Below are positions 9,013 through 18,085 of a stretch of 64,000 nucleotides of DNA, piece after piece; the stretch's first letter is position 1; each line of letters starts with the position of its first letter. A program made the translations under genes and the position numbers. The stretch spans positions 124,001 to 188,000 of the forward strand of contig NZ_UAVD01000029.1 of assembly GCF_900460065.1 (NCBI RefSeq), given 5' to 3'. The DNA comes from Streptomyces griseus (GTDB lineage: Bacteria; Actinomycetota; Actinomycetes; Streptomycetales; Streptomycetaceae). Under the pieces are notes generated by a model. The model had not been told where the DNA came from. It did not search any database and was given only the letters and a program-made list of their open reading frames with translations.

Positions 9013-11079
9013 ATGGCTGATATGAATCGGCGCCGCTTCCTCCGGGTGGCCGGTGCGACGGCGGGGTTCGCCGCACTGTCGGGCAGCATCGACCGCGCCG
9101 CCGCGATCCCCGCCCACCGGGCCTCCGGAACGCTCCGGGACGTCGAGCACATCGTCGTCCTGATGCAGGAGAACCGTTCCTTCGACCACTACTTCGGGGC
9201 GCTGAAGGGCGTCCGGGGGTTCGGGGACCCGCGGCCCGTGACGCTGCCGAGCGGGAAGTCCGTCTGGCACCAGGCCGATGCGGCGGGCAAGGAGACCCTG
9301 CCGTTCCACCCGACCGCGGACGATCTGGGGATGCAGTTCCTCCAGGGCCTCAACCACGACTGGGCGGGCGGCCACCAGGCGTACCACGACGGTCGCTACG
9401 ACCGCTGGATCCCCGCCAAGACGCCGACGACCATGGCCTATCTGACCCGGGAGGACATCCCCTTCCACTACGCGCTCGCCGACCGGTTCACCGTCTGCGA
9501 CGCCTACCACTGCTCGTTCATCGGGGCCACCGACCCCAACCGCTACTACCTCTGGTCAGGGCACACCGGCAACGACGGCACCGGTGGCGGGCCGGTCCTC
9601 GGCAACGAGGAGAGGGGCTACGGCTGGACCACGTACCCCGAGCGGCTGGAGGAGGCCGGGGTCTCCTGGAAGATCTACCAGGACATCGGCGACGGTCTGG
9701 ACGGCCCCGGCGGCTGGGGCTGGATCGACGACGCCTACCGGGGCAACTACGGCGACAACTCGTTGCTGTACTTCGACGCGTACCGCAACGCCCGGCCCGG
9801 GAACCCGCTGTACGACAAGGCGCGCACCGGGACGAACGTGGCCGCCGGCGACGACTACTTCGACGGCATCGCCGCCGACGTCAAGAACGGGAAGCTGCCG
9901 CAGATCTCCTGGGTCGCCGCCCCGGAAGCCTTCACCGAGCACGCGAACTTCCCCTCGAACTACGGCGCCTGGTACATCGCACGTCTCCTGGACGCGCTCA
10001 CGTCCGACCCCGAGGTGTGGAGCCGGACCGCCCTGTTCATCACCTACGACGAGAACGACGGCTTCTTCGACCACGTCGTGCCGCCCTACCCGCCGACCTC
10101 CGCGGACCAGGGCCTGTCCACGGCCGACACCTCGACCGAGGTGTACGCGGGCGGCGCCTCCTACGGCCCCGGTGTCTACGGACTGGGGCCACGCGTCCCG
10201 ATGCTGGTCGTGTCGCCCTGGAGCACCGGCGGCTACGTCTGCTCCGAGACCTTCGACCACACCTCGGTGCTGCGCTTCATGGAGCGGCGTTTCGGCGTGC
10301 GCGAGCCGAACATCTCACCGTGGCGGCGCGCCGTCTGCGGCGACCTGACCTCCGCCTTCGACTTCGCCCGTACCGAACCGGCCCCCGGCGACCTGCCGGA
10401 CACCTCCGCGTACGAGCCCCCGGACCGCGAACGCCACCCCGACTACCGGCCCACCCCGCCCGCCGCCGGATCGCTGCCGAAGCAGGAACCGGGCAGCCGC
10501 CCCACCCGGCCGCTCCCGTACGCCCCCTACGTCGACGGCGCCGTCGACGTCGGCACCGGGAAGATCACGCTCACCTTCAGCCCGGGCACGGCGGCCGGCG
10601 CGCAGTTCCACGTCACCTCCGGGAACCGGACCGACGCCCCCTGGACGTACACCGCCGAGGCCGGCCGTACGGTGTCGGACGCCTGGAACTCCGCCTACTC
10701 CGGCGGCAGCCACGACCTCACGGTCCACGGCCCCAACGGCTTCCTCCGTACGTTCAGGAGCCCGGGTTCCGCCGTCGGCCCCGAGGTCACCGCCCGCCAC
10801 AACGACGGGAGCGGCAACCTCGACCTGACCCTCACCAACCGCGGCGCCACCGAAGTCCGCCTCACGCTCTCCAACGCCGGCGCCTACGGGGGAGGGGAGC
10901 GGTCGGTCACCGTGCGGCCCGGCGCCACCGTGTCGCGCACCGTGGACCTGAGAGCGGGAAAGCGCTGGTACGACGTGTCCGTCACGGCCGAGGGCGACCC
11001 GGCCTTCCTGCGCCGCTTCGCCGGTCATGTCGAGACGGGGGCCGCCGGCGTCAGCGACCCGGCGACGGCCACCGGCTGA
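9013..11079 (+). CDS. plcC: Secreted phosphocholine-specific phospholipase C (Tat substrate)
   Basis: A 688-residue exported phosphoesterase that hydrolyses phosphatidylcholine or sphingomyelin outside the cell. The N-terminus has a twin-arginine signal (NRRRFLRVAGATAGFAAL). The catalytic domain begins with VLMQENRSFDHYFG, the nucleophile-bearing signature of the acid-phosphatase-like PLC family, and later shows CDAYHCSFIGATDPNRYY and TYDENDGFFDHV. Two C-terminal DUF756 beta domains follow at about residues 500-586 and 593-676. Its length and order match plcN/plcH-type enzymes. It stands alone and ends at a bidirectional hairpin. It may help phosphate scavenging, but I found no PHO box. The gene symbol is generic. 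Confidence 0.9.
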   Translation: MADMNRRRFLRVAGATAGFAALSGSIDRAAAIPAHRASGTLRDVEHIVVLMQENRSFDHYFGALKGVRGFGDPRPVTLPSGKSVWHQADAAGKETLPFHPTADDLGMQFLQGLNHDWAGGHQAYHDGRYDRWIPAKTPTTMAYLTREDIPFHYALADRFTVCDAYHCSFIGATDPNRYYLWSGHTGNDGTGGGPVLGNEERGYGWTTYPERLEEAGVSWKIYQDIGDGLDGPGGWGWIDDAYRGNYGDNSLLYFDAYRNARPGNPLYDKARTGTNVAAGDDYFDGIAADVKNGKLPQISWVAAPEAFTEHANFPSNYGAWYIARLLDALTSDPEVWSRTALFITYDENDGFFDHVVPPYPPTSADQGLSTADTSTEVYAGGASYGPGVYGLGPRVPMLVVSPWSTGGYVCSETFDHTSVLRFMERRFGVREPNISPWRRAVCGDLTSAFDFARTEPAPGDLPDTSAYEPPDRERHPDYRPTPPAAGSLPKQEPGSRPTRPLPYAPYVDGAVDVGTGKITLTFSPGTAAGAQFHVTSGNRTDAPWTYTAEAGRTVSDAWNSAYSGGSHDLTVHGPNGFLRTFRSPGSAVGPEVTARHNDGSGNLDLTLTNRGATEVRLTLSNAGAYGGGERSVTVRPGATVSRTVDLRAGKRWYDVSVTAEGDPAFLRRFAGHVETGAAGVSDPATATG

Positions 11080-11105
11080 CCGCACGGCGCACCCGACGGC
11101 GAACA

Positions 11106-11139
11106 GCGGGGCCCGGACCGTCTCCGGTCCGGGCCCCGC
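11106..11139. terminator. Bidirectional terminator hairpin
   Basis: A perfect 15-bp GC stem with a TCTC loop lies between the convergent phospholipase and DUF2510 genes. Confidence 0.8.
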
Positions 11140-11166
11140 AGCCCGGGCAACGCCGGGCGGAGCCGT

Positions 11167-12084
11167 TCACACGGCTCCGCCGCCGCCTCCTCCGGCACCG
11201 GACGCGGCCTTGATCCCGCCGGTGATGTCGTCCAGGACGGACAGCTTCGGCGCGTCCTTGTCGACGTCGAACCCGGACCGGACCACGACGAGCATGTCCT
11301 TGGAGACGGGGGAGGGGAACACCAGCGATTCCACGTAGCCGTCGTCGCCCTTCTCCGTCACCACCTTCCAGCGCACGGCATAGCCCTTGCCGCCCGCCAC
11401 CGTGACCGGCCCGGACTTCAGCTCCTCGTGCGAGGAGATCTTCCCGTAGCTCTTGCCGCCGTAGGACTCCTGGGCGTTGAGGGCGATGTCCTTCTTGGCC
11501 GCCTCCTCGGGCGTCCCCGCGGTGAGCTTCATGGCGGCGGCCGGGGCGGAGAACACCCCGCCGCGCACGCAGGTCTCGGAGGTGTCGCCGGGGCACGCGT
11601 GCTCACCCGTCGTCAGCCCGGCGCCGACTGCCCCGGACGTCCCCTTCCAGCCCTCGGGCACCGGAAGGCTGATCCCCGCGGCCAGGTCCGTGGCGAAGCC
11701 CGGCTCGGACGGCGGGAGCCGGTCACCGGGTCCCTGACCTTCCCCGTTTTCCCCTCCGTTCCCCCGGTCGCCCTCCTGACCGTCCTTCCCGTCACCGTCC
11801 GGTGCGCCGGGCGGTTCGGGGGCGGCGGACGGCGAGGAGGCCGCGGTGTCCGGCCGGCCGCCGTCGTCCTCGCCGAGCAGATACACACCGCCCCCGATGG
11901 CGGCGAGCACCACCGCGGCCACCGTCACACCGACGCCGACGCGGATCCCGCGCCGGCGCGCCGCGCCGGGCGACGCGCGGACATGGCCGGTCCACTGAGC
12001 CCCGTCCCACCAGCGTTCCTGAGCGGGGCCATTGCCTGAGTGCCCGGGGTCTGGATGCCAGCCGGGCGGGGTCATCTGGGTCAC
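11167..12084 (-). CDS. DUF2510 membrane-anchored protein
   Basis: A 305-residue protein. The DUF2510 motif is at the N-terminus (PPGWHPDPG, then ERWWDGAQWTGHV, residues 6-34). One membrane helix follows at about residues 50-70, then a Ser/Pro/Gly-rich linker, and an extracytoplasmic domain of about 170 residues with two cysteines (HACPG and ETCVR) that may pair. A GTG at 12084 gives the usual MTQMTPPGW beginning; the ATG three codons later is possible. DUF2510 is a short tryptophan-rich module of unknown function. The gene stands alone and converges on the phospholipase gene. Confidence 0.8.
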   Translation of the reverse strand: MTQMTPPGWHPDPGHSGNGPAQERWWDGAQWTGHVRASPGAARRRGIRVGVGVTVAAVVLAAIGGGVYLLGEDDGGRPDTAASSPSAAPEPPGAPDGDGKDGQEGDRGNGGENGEGQGPGDRLPPSEPGFATDLAAGISLPVPEGWKGTSGAVGAGLTTGEHACPGDTSETCVRGGVFSAPAAAMKLTAGTPEEAAKKDIALNAQESYGGKSYGKISSHEELKSGPVTVAGGKGYAVRWKVVTEKGDDGYVESLVFPSPVSKDMLVVVRSGFDVDKDAPKLSVLDDITGGIKAASGAGGGGGGAV

Positions 12085-12147
12085 GGGGGCACCTTATGCG
12101 GACAGGGTGAGAATCACATGAACCGACCGCGACCCCGGTGCGGTGGG

Positions 12148-12846
12148 TCAGGGTTCGATCAGCCCGGCGCGGATCGCGTAACGGGTGAGCTCCAGGCGGT
12201 CGCGCAGGCCGAGCTTCTGGAGCAGGTTGGCGCGGTGCCGCTCCACGGTCTTGACGCTGATGACGAGCATCTCGGCGATCTCCTTGGAGGAGTGGCCCTC
12301 GGCGACCAGCTTGAGGATCTCCTCCTCGCGCTCGGTGATGGCCCGCGCCGGCAGGTCCTCCCCGTCCTTGGCCCGGTCGAGGAAGTTGCGGATGAGCGCG
12401 GTCACCGCGCCCGGGTAGAGGAACGGCTCGTCGCGCATCGCCGCCCGGCAGGCCTCCACCAGATCCCGGTCCGCGACCGACTTGAGGACGTACCCGGCCG
12501 CACCCGCCTTCAACGCCTCGAAGAAGTACTGCTCGTTGTCGTACATGGTGAGCATCAGGATCCGCAGACCGGGCATGACCCGGGACAGCTCGCGCGCCGC
12601 CTGGAGACCGGTCAGCCGGGGCATCGCGATGTCCAGGATGACCAGGTCGGGCCGTTCGGCGCGGGCCATCTCGATGGCCTCGGCGCCGTCGCCCGCCTCG
12701 GCGACGACCGTCAGGTCCGGTTCGCCGTCGAGGATCAGCCGGACGCCGCGGCGCACGAGGGCGTGGTCGTCCGCCAGCAGGATGCGGGTCGGAGCGGCCG
12801 GGCCCCGGGAAGGCACGGCGATGGACGGTGAGGTGGGCATGGTCAC
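12148..12846 (-). CDS. NarL/FixJ-family response regulator
   Basis: A 232-residue response regulator with an N-terminal receiver (ADDHALVRRG acidic pocket, phospho-acceptor D72 in LVILDIAMP, K in YVLKS) and a C-terminal LuxR-type helix-turn-helix (ITEREEEILKLVAEGHSSKEIAE, about residues 168-232). The start GTG at 12846 overlaps the kinase stop (GTGA); the ATG at 12840 is an equal alternative. It pairs with the kinase immediately upstream. The target genes are unknown. Confidence 0.92.
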   Translation of the reverse strand: MTMPTSPSIAVPSRGPAAPTRILLADDHALVRRGVRLILDGEPDLTVVAEAGDGAEAIEMARAERPDLVILDIAMPRLTGLQAARELSRVMPGLRILMLTMYDNEQYFFEALKAGAAGYVLKSVADRDLVEACRAAMRDEPFLYPGAVTALIRNFLDRAKDGEDLPARAITEREEEILKLVAEGHSSKEIAEMLVISVKTVERHRANLLQKLGLRDRLELTRYAIRAGLIEP

Positions 12847-13796
12847 TTGCTTCCGTTCGGGACGGGCACATCGAGACGTACTTCGGTGCCGCCCTGCGGG
12901 CCGGAACCGAGGAAAAGCTCGGCGCCGATCAGCAGAGCGCGTTCGCGCATACCGCGCAGGCCCGCCCCCTCCGGGGCGTCCCCGAGGCCGCGGCCGTCGT
13001 CGCGGATGCGCAGCTCCACCCCGCCGGGGCTGCGCAGCAGCGAGAGTTCGAGCCGGGTGGCCCGGGCGTGCCGGACGGTGTTGGTGAGGGCTTCCTGGGC
13101 GATGCGGTACACCACCAGTTCGGCCTCGGCGCCCAGCTCCGGCAGGTCCTTTCCCATCCGACGGCGGATCGTCAGCCCGTCCGGCGTCGGCGTCTCGGTG
13201 ATCAGCGCGGTCAGCGCGCTCACCAGACCCAGTTCCTCCAGCACTCCCGGCCGCAGCCGCCGCGCGATCCGGCGGATCTCGTCGAGCGACCCCCGGGTGA
13301 TCTCCTGGACCTGGCGCAACTCCTCGCGCAACGGCTCCGGGGCGTGGTCGGCGACCCGCTTCAGCTCCAGCAGAACCGCGGTCAGCGTCTGCCCGACCTC
13401 GTCGTGCAGCTCCTGAGCCACCCGGCGGCGCTCGGCCTCCTGCGCGGAGAGCGCGCGGGCACTGCTGGTGGCCCGCTCGGCCTCCAGCCGGTCCAGCATC
13501 GTGTTGAACGTCTCGATCAGCGCGGCGATCTCACCGTGCCCGGCGACCTCCGGACGCGGGCTCGGGCGCAGCAGATCGGTGGTCGTCATCGCACGGGTGA
13601 CGCGTTGGAGCGGGAAGAGGCCGAGCCGGAGCAGGGCCGCGTTGGCCGCGAGCATGAAGGCGATCCCGCCGGTCAGGATCATGGCCTCGGTCAGCAGGAC
13701 CGGGGTGGAGACGGTGATGGGCCCGAGCAGCAGCAGGGCGCCGGCCGCCACCAGCACGGCGGCGTTGAGCAGGAAGATCCGCCAGAACAGGGACAA
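12843..13796 (-). CDS. Membrane sensor histidine kinase (HisKA_3 type), TTG start
   Basis: A 317-residue kinase. Two hydrophobic helices near the N-terminus (residues 3-25 and 33-55) are followed by a HAMP-like segment, the phosphorylation motif ELHDEVGQTL with H131, an N-box (EALTNTVRHARAT) and the ATP lid DDGRGLG and GLRGMRERA. I place the start at a TTG (13796) because GGAG lies 10 bases upstream and the protein then begins MSLFWRIFLLN, as in relatives. Longer readings add proline/alanine-rich sequence. It is translationally coupled to the response regulator. There is no large sensor domain, so the signal may be membrane-related; this is inference. Confidence 0.85.
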   Translation of the reverse strand: MSLFWRIFLLNAAVLVAAGALLLLGPITVSTPVLLTEAMILTGGIAFMLAANAALLRLGLFPLQRVTRAMTTTDLLRPSPRPEVAGHGEIAALIETFNTMLDRLEAERATSSARALSAQEAERRRVAQELHDEVGQTLTAVLLELKRVADHAPEPLREELRQVQEITRGSLDEIRRIARRLRPGVLEELGLVSALTALITETPTPDGLTIRRRMGKDLPELGAEAELVVYRIAQEALTNTVRHARATRLELSLLRSPGGVELRIRDDGRGLGDAPEGAGLRGMRERALLIGAELFLGSGPQGGTEVRLDVPVPNGSK

Positions 13797-14094
13797 GGTC
13801 GAACGGCTCCTTCGGAGGTCGGGGCGTACGGGCGCGCCGGCCGCCGCACCCACAGCCTCCACTATCGCCGCTGCGCGGGTGGACGGCCGCCGCCCGGCCC
13901 GACCACCCCGGCGCGCACACGCCCCGGTCTGCATGGTGCGCACCCCCGGATATGGGTGCTGTCCCCGATGGTCCCCGGGGGCCTTCCCCGACGACCATGA
14001 GGCCAGGGCCCCGGGGGGCCCTGCCCCGTGACCGCACCGCGGGGGCCGGGGCATCAGGAACCGACACGGTTTCCGTACCGGGGAGGGAGACACC

Positions 14095-14382
14095 ATGCCC
14101 ACGTACGACGAGCGGCTGCGCGACCTGGAGGAGCAGCTGCGCCGCGACGATCCCGGGTTCGCCGAGGCGATGTCCGGCGGGACCCCGCGCACCCCGCGGG
14201 AGTACCGCCGCCGCAACGCCTGGGTGTGGCTCGCCATCGGGCTCGCCGCACTGGGCATCGGCATCGCCGTGGGCCACGGTCTCCTGATCGCCGCCGGCCT
14301 GGTCGTGTCCGGAGCCGCCGCACACCTCTTCGACCCGCAGCGCGGGCGCCTGCACGGGCGGGACATCCCCAGCGCCCGCTGA
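14095..14382 (+). CDS. DUF3040 family small membrane protein
   Basis: A 95-residue protein. An acidic and basic N-terminal helix (YDERLRDLEEQLRRDDPGF) is followed by two hydrophobic segments at about residues 42-58 and 62-78, as in DUF3040 proteins. A good ribosome site (GGGAGGGAG) precedes the ATG. The function is unknown. It is divergent from the histidine kinase. Confidence 0.82.
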   Translation: MPTYDERLRDLEEQLRRDDPGFAEAMSGGTPRTPREYRRRNAWVWLAIGLAALGIGIAVGHGLLIAAGLVVSGAAAHLFDPQRGRLHGRDIPSAR

Positions 14383-14444
14383 CCCGCGCCCCCTCCGGGC
14401 GGTGCCCGCACACACCGCCCCCGGCCCCCTTCCGGCCGGCGTCG

Positions 14445-14474
14445 AGGCCCCGTCCGAACCCCCGGACGGGGCCT
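14445..14474. terminator. Bidirectional terminator hairpin
   Basis: A 12-bp perfect stem (AGGCCCCGTCCG and its complement) with a 6-base loop lies between the convergent DUF3040 and DUF2264 genes. Confidence 0.75.
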
Positions 14475-14500
14475 TCGCGCGTACGGGACCACGACGGGCT

Positions 14501-16426
14501 TCAGCCGAAGGAGCCGACCGGCCCGTGATCCACCGTCACCGCCGCACCGCCGAACGTGACCCTCGTCCGCGCCCCGTCCCGCGCCCAGTGCACCTCGACG
14601 GTGTCGCCGGCCACCGTCACCCTGCCCACCACATCGGCCGGCTCCGGGTCGTCCTCCGGGCCGGCGGTGAGAGAGGCGAGGGCGGCCAGGACCACCGTGC
14701 CGGTCACCTCGGCGGCGAGGCGGGGCACGGTCGCCCACCGGGCGAACGCCGTCCCCTGCGGGGCCCGTACGTCCTCGGGAGCCTCCCAGCCGTGCAGCCC
14801 CCACAGCCGTGAGCGCACCGTGCCTCCGGGGTCGGTGGCCCAGCCCGTCAGCTCGGCCCGCGCCCCGTCCGGCGCGCCCAGCACCCGGTGCAGCCGCAGT
14901 TCGTGGTGGCCCCGTGCCACGACCGCGCTCTCCACCCGCAGTCCGGGGACGGTGGTCGGGCCCGCCGGGAACACCGGCAGGTGCCAGGAGGCCGCCCAGC
15001 CCCAGCCGTCGCCGTGCCCGCACCCGAGCGGATGGATGCGCCGCCGTGCGCTGCGCGCCCCGCCGACCGTCACCGACAGCTGGTTGTCCGCGGTGTTCGC
15101 CGCCGAGGTGGGCCCGGTCACGGTGGAGTACGCGAGCCGCGCGTAGAGCGGGTCCTCCTCGGCGGCGGACTCGCGCTCGTCCGGGCGGACGTGGTCGCTG
15201 CCGTGGTTGTGCAGCCGCACCACGCCGTCCGCCCGCGTCGACTGCAACAGGAATCCCGCCGCGGGCACGGACAGCACCCGGTCGGGCCCCTCGCTCGGGG
15301 CCGCTTCCTCCGGCGACGACCAGAGGGGATGCCCGGCGGGAGCCAGCAGGGACACGAAGGCCTTCGACGCCCAGTACGGGGAAGCGGGTCCGGAGTAGGT
15401 CTGGAGCGTCGCCGCGTGCGGGCCGTGCCAGCCGAGGCTCAACAGCCCGCTGTCGTCGACCGCGCCGCGGTCCAGGAAGTACCGCAGCGCCCCGCTGGCC
15501 ACCCGCCGGGACGCCCCCGGCGTGAGCGGCGTGTGGCCGGTCACCGCGCCGAGCCCCACGCCCGCGGTCGCTGCGAAGCGATAGGTCAGCGAACGCCCGA
15601 AGTGCAGCGGGGCCCCGTCGCCGCCGAACATCAGCGAGAAGCTCTCCAGATGCTCGCGCAACCGCGCCCCGTGCCGCGCCGACTCGCCCGCGTCGCCCGA
15701 CAGATGGGCGTCGAGCAGCGGATACAGGTGCAGCGCCCAGCCGTTGTAGTGGTCGAAGGCGCGCCCGTCCCCGTCGGCGTACCAGCCCTCGCCCCGGTAC
15801 CAGCTCTCCAGCAGCTCCAGAGCCCGCTCCCGGGCCCGGGCCGTCTCCGCGTCGCCCCGGCCCACCGACTCCAGGAAACCGGCCACGGTGTAGGGGAAGA
15901 GATACCAGTTGTTGCCCGCCGGGACGTGCCGCAGGGCGCCCCGCAACCAGTGCTCGGCCCGGTCCCGCACGTCGTGGCTCAGCCGGTCCCAGAGCCAGGG
16001 CCGGGTGAGCCGCAGCCCGAGGGCCACCGAGGCGGACTCCACCATGGGCTGCCCCTGCACATGATGGTCCAGGATCAGCGGCCAGGACTCCGCGTCGTCC
16101 CGGCCCGGTGTCCGCGTACCGGCGTCGAGCCCGTCCGCGTACCGCTCCAGCAGACCGTTGGGATCCTCGCCGCCCGCCCCCGCGACCCGGAAGCCCGCCG
16201 CCAGGAAGGTGCGCGCGTACCCCTCCAGCCCGTCCGAGCGGACACCCGAGTGCGACGGGGGGCCGGGCAGGTCGAGCCGGGCGCCCCCCGGTGTGGCCCA
16301 CTTCCACGCGGCCTTCAGCATCCCGTCGGCTGCCGCCTCCCAGTGGGCGCGGGTGTATCCGGTGCAGGGGCTCGACGCGCGGTCTTCCGGAGGGAGTTCG
16401 AAGGGGGCACCAAGGGAGACGGTCAT
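14501..16426 (-). CDS. DUF2264 domain-containing protein (carbohydrate-active enzyme-like)
   Basis: A 641-residue protein. The N-terminal alpha/alpha-barrel of DUF2264 shows in YTRAHWEAAADGMLKAA, RSDGLEGYARTFLAAGFR, GNNWYLFPYTVAGF and AFDHYNGWALHLYPLL. The C-terminal 220 residues look beta-rich. DUF2264 proteins resemble unsaturated-glucuronyl and heteropolysaccharide hydrolases and occur in plant-polysaccharide loci; the substrate is unknown. No signal peptide is seen, so it is probably cytoplasmic. Spaced ATCGATCA repeats lie just upstream of the start and may bind a regulator. It stands alone. Confidence 0.85.
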   Translation of the reverse strand: MTVSLGAPFELPPEDRASSPCTGYTRAHWEAAADGMLKAAWKWATPGGARLDLPGPPSHSGVRSDGLEGYARTFLAAGFRVAGAGGEDPNGLLERYADGLDAGTRTPGRDDAESWPLILDHHVQGQPMVESASVALGLRLTRPWLWDRLSHDVRDRAEHWLRGALRHVPAGNNWYLFPYTVAGFLESVGRGDAETARARERALELLESWYRGEGWYADGDGRAFDHYNGWALHLYPLLDAHLSGDAGESARHGARLREHLESFSLMFGGDGAPLHFGRSLTYRFAATAGVGLGAVTGHTPLTPGASRRVASGALRYFLDRGAVDDSGLLSLGWHGPHAATLQTYSGPASPYWASKAFVSLLAPAGHPLWSSPEEAAPSEGPDRVLSVPAAGFLLQSTRADGVVRLHNHGSDHVRPDERESAAEEDPLYARLAYSTVTGPTSAANTADNQLSVTVGGARSARRRIHPLGCGHGDGWGWAASWHLPVFPAGPTTVPGLRVESAVVARGHHELRLHRVLGAPDGARAELTGWATDPGGTVRSRLWGLHGWEAPEDVRAPQGTAFARWATVPRLAAEVTGTVVLAALASLTAGPEDDPEPADVVGRVTVAGDTVEVHWARDGARTRVTFGGAAVTVDHGPVGSFG

Positions 16427-16464
16427 GCGTGAATCCTGAGCGACTGATCGAAGAGGGTCAATAG

Positions 16465-16492
16465 ATCGATCACAAGCGGGCCGAATCGATCA
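16465..16492. promoter_or_regulatory. Paired ATCGATCA repeats upstream of the DUF2264 gene
   Basis: The octamer ATCGATCA occurs at 16465-16472 and again at 16485-16492, exactly 20 bp apart (about two helical turns), 39-66 bases upstream of the DUF2264 start. A related GATCGA lies at 16447-16452. This looks like a binding site for a sugar-responsive repressor, but no regulator gene is adjacent. Confidence 0.45.
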
Positions 16493-16585
16493 AACGCTCA
16501 TAGGGGTGGTGGGGGAGGTCGAGCCCGGGAGCCCGCCGGCCGGAAACCGGTGCGCAAAACCGGTGCGCTTACCATCTTTCCCGAC

Positions 16586-17419
16586 ATGGACTCCATCAGC
16601 CTCTGGCAACTGGTCGCCCTCGCGGCGGCATCCACCCTCGTCGGCTTCTCCAAGACAGCTGTCAGCGGTGCCAACACGATCAGCCTCGCGGTCTTCGCGG
16701 CCGTGCTCCCGGCCCGCGAATCGACCGGAGTGCTGCTTCCGATCCTCATCGTCGGCGATCTCCTCGCCGTGACCGTCTACCGCCGTCACGCCCACTGGCC
16801 CACCCTCCTCCGACTGTTCCCCGCCGTCGCCGTGGGCGTCGTGGCGGGCACCCTGTTCCTGCTGTGGGCCGACGACGCGGCGGTCCGCACCTCCATCGGC
16901 GCGATCCTGCTGTTCATGACGGGCGTCACCCTGTGGCGCCGGCGGCTCGCGGAGAAGGAGTCCGGACCCGAAGCGCGGAAGGAGTCCGGATCCGAAGGGG
17001 AGAAGGAGTCCGGACCCGAAGCGGGCACCGGGCCCGCCGCGGGCGACGAAGGCGCCCCCGGCACCGGTCGGACCGCGGCGCGCGGCTACGGGGTGCTCGG
17101 CGGGTTCACCACGATGGTCGCCAACGCCGGCGGGCCGGTGATGTCGCTCTACCTGCTCTCGGCCGGCTTCCGCAAGCTCGGCTTCCTCGGCACCTCGGCC
17201 TGGTTCTTCCTGATCCTGAACGTGTCCAAGGTGCCGTTCAGCGTGGGCCTCGGCCTGATCGACGCCCGCTCCCTGCTGCTCGACGCCTGCCTGGTGCTGT
17301 TCGTCCTGCCCGGCGCCTACCTGGGCCGGGTGTGCGTCGACCGGATCAACCAGAGGGTGTTCGACCGGATCGTCATCGGCGCGACGGTGATCGGGGGACT
17401 TCAACTCCTGTTGATCTGA
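16586..17419 (+). CDS. TauE/SafE family anion exporter
   Basis: A 277-residue permease of the TauE/SafE family, which export sulfite or organosulfonates. About eight hydrophobic helices are visible. The first half carries the family motif GFSKTAVSGAN and the second the repeat GGFTTMVANAGGPVMSLYLL. Between the halves lies a charged cytoplasmic loop (residues 128-165) built from three copies of a K/R-ESG-P/S-EA unit, from a tandem repeat in the DNA at about 16960-17025. I start at the ATG at 16586, where the family begins (MDSISLWQL); an in-frame GTG at 16550 is weaker. No sulfur genes lie nearby. Confidence 0.88.
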   Translation: MDSISLWQLVALAAASTLVGFSKTAVSGANTISLAVFAAVLPARESTGVLLPILIVGDLLAVTVYRRHAHWPTLLRLFPAVAVGVVAGTLFLLWADDAAVRTSIGAILLFMTGVTLWRRRLAEKESGPEARKESGSEGEKESGPEAGTGPAAGDEGAPGTGRTAARGYGVLGGFTTMVANAGGPVMSLYLLSAGFRKLGFLGTSAWFFLILNVSKVPFSVGLGLIDARSLLLDACLVLFVLPGAYLGRVCVDRINQRVFDRIVIGATVIGGLQLLLI

Positions 17420-17445
17420 GGCGGCCGGGCCGCCGGACCGCTTCC

Positions 17446-17973
17446 TCAGGGAAGGAGCAGCCAGTCCGCGCCCACGGCGGCGAGCAGCCCGATCCCCAGC
17501 AGCCAGCTGGCCAGCCGGGTGCGTCCGTTCCTGCTCAACTCGATGACCACGCCGCACAGGATGAGCGCGAGTCCGTAGACGCCGACGACGAGTACCGACG
17601 AGCGGCTCGCGATGCGCAGTCCGAGCACGAGGGCCATCGCCGCCATGCCCACCGAGGAGAGCACGATGCGCAGCCGCCGGGCCTGGCGCGGGGTGAGTCT
17701 CGTCTCGTCCTGACCGTCCTGACCGTCCTGACCGTCCCGGTCGTCCTGAGCGTCCCGGTCGTCCTGACGGTCCTCATCACCGGGGACGACGACGCCGCCC
17801 GAAGCCGTCCCGGTGGCCGTGGCCGCCCCCGCCTCCGTCGCCGCCTCCGCGGATGTAGCCGTAGCCGTGGCCGCTTCCGTCTCCGCGGCGGTGTCGGCTA
17901 TCAGGGAATCGGCGCCCCCGTCCTTCTCGCGCCGGTCCGCGTGCTGATCCTGATCCTGGTCAGAAGTGCTCAT
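17446..17973 (-). CDS. Hypothetical membrane protein with acidic repeat N-terminus
   Basis: A 175-residue protein that I do not recognise. Residues 1-90 are low-complexity, rich in Asp, Gln, Ala and Thr, with repeated D-G/R-QD units from a tandem DNA repeat at about 17703-17776. The C-terminus carries a basic RLTPRQARRLRI segment, then three membrane helices (about residues 100-120, 126-144 and 155-172). The ATG at 17973 is used because further upstream the frame is glycine/arginine-rich and unlike a start. It converges on the TauE gene. Confidence 0.65.
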   Translation of the reverse strand: MSTSDQDQDQHADRREKDGGADSLIADTAAETEAATATATSAEAATEAGAATATGTASGGVVVPGDEDRQDDRDAQDDRDGQDGQDGQDETRLTPRQARRLRIVLSSVGMAAMALVLGLRIASRSSVLVVGVYGLALILCGVVIELSRNGRTRLASWLLGIGLLAAVGADWLLLP

Positions 17974-18085
17974 GGAGCCGGATCGTAGTAGCTGTACGGA
18001 GCCGGGACCCGCGGACCGCGTTGTTCCGCTCCCGCCCCCGCCCGCCCCCGCCCGCCCCCGCACCGCCTCGACTCCGCCCTTCGGG

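Noticed and set aside
12843..16307. Very long minus-strand frame continuing past the histidine kinase start
   Set aside because: Upstream of about 13796 it is a GC-driven open frame antisense to or out of phase with real genes, with arginine/glycine-rich text and no family resemblance.
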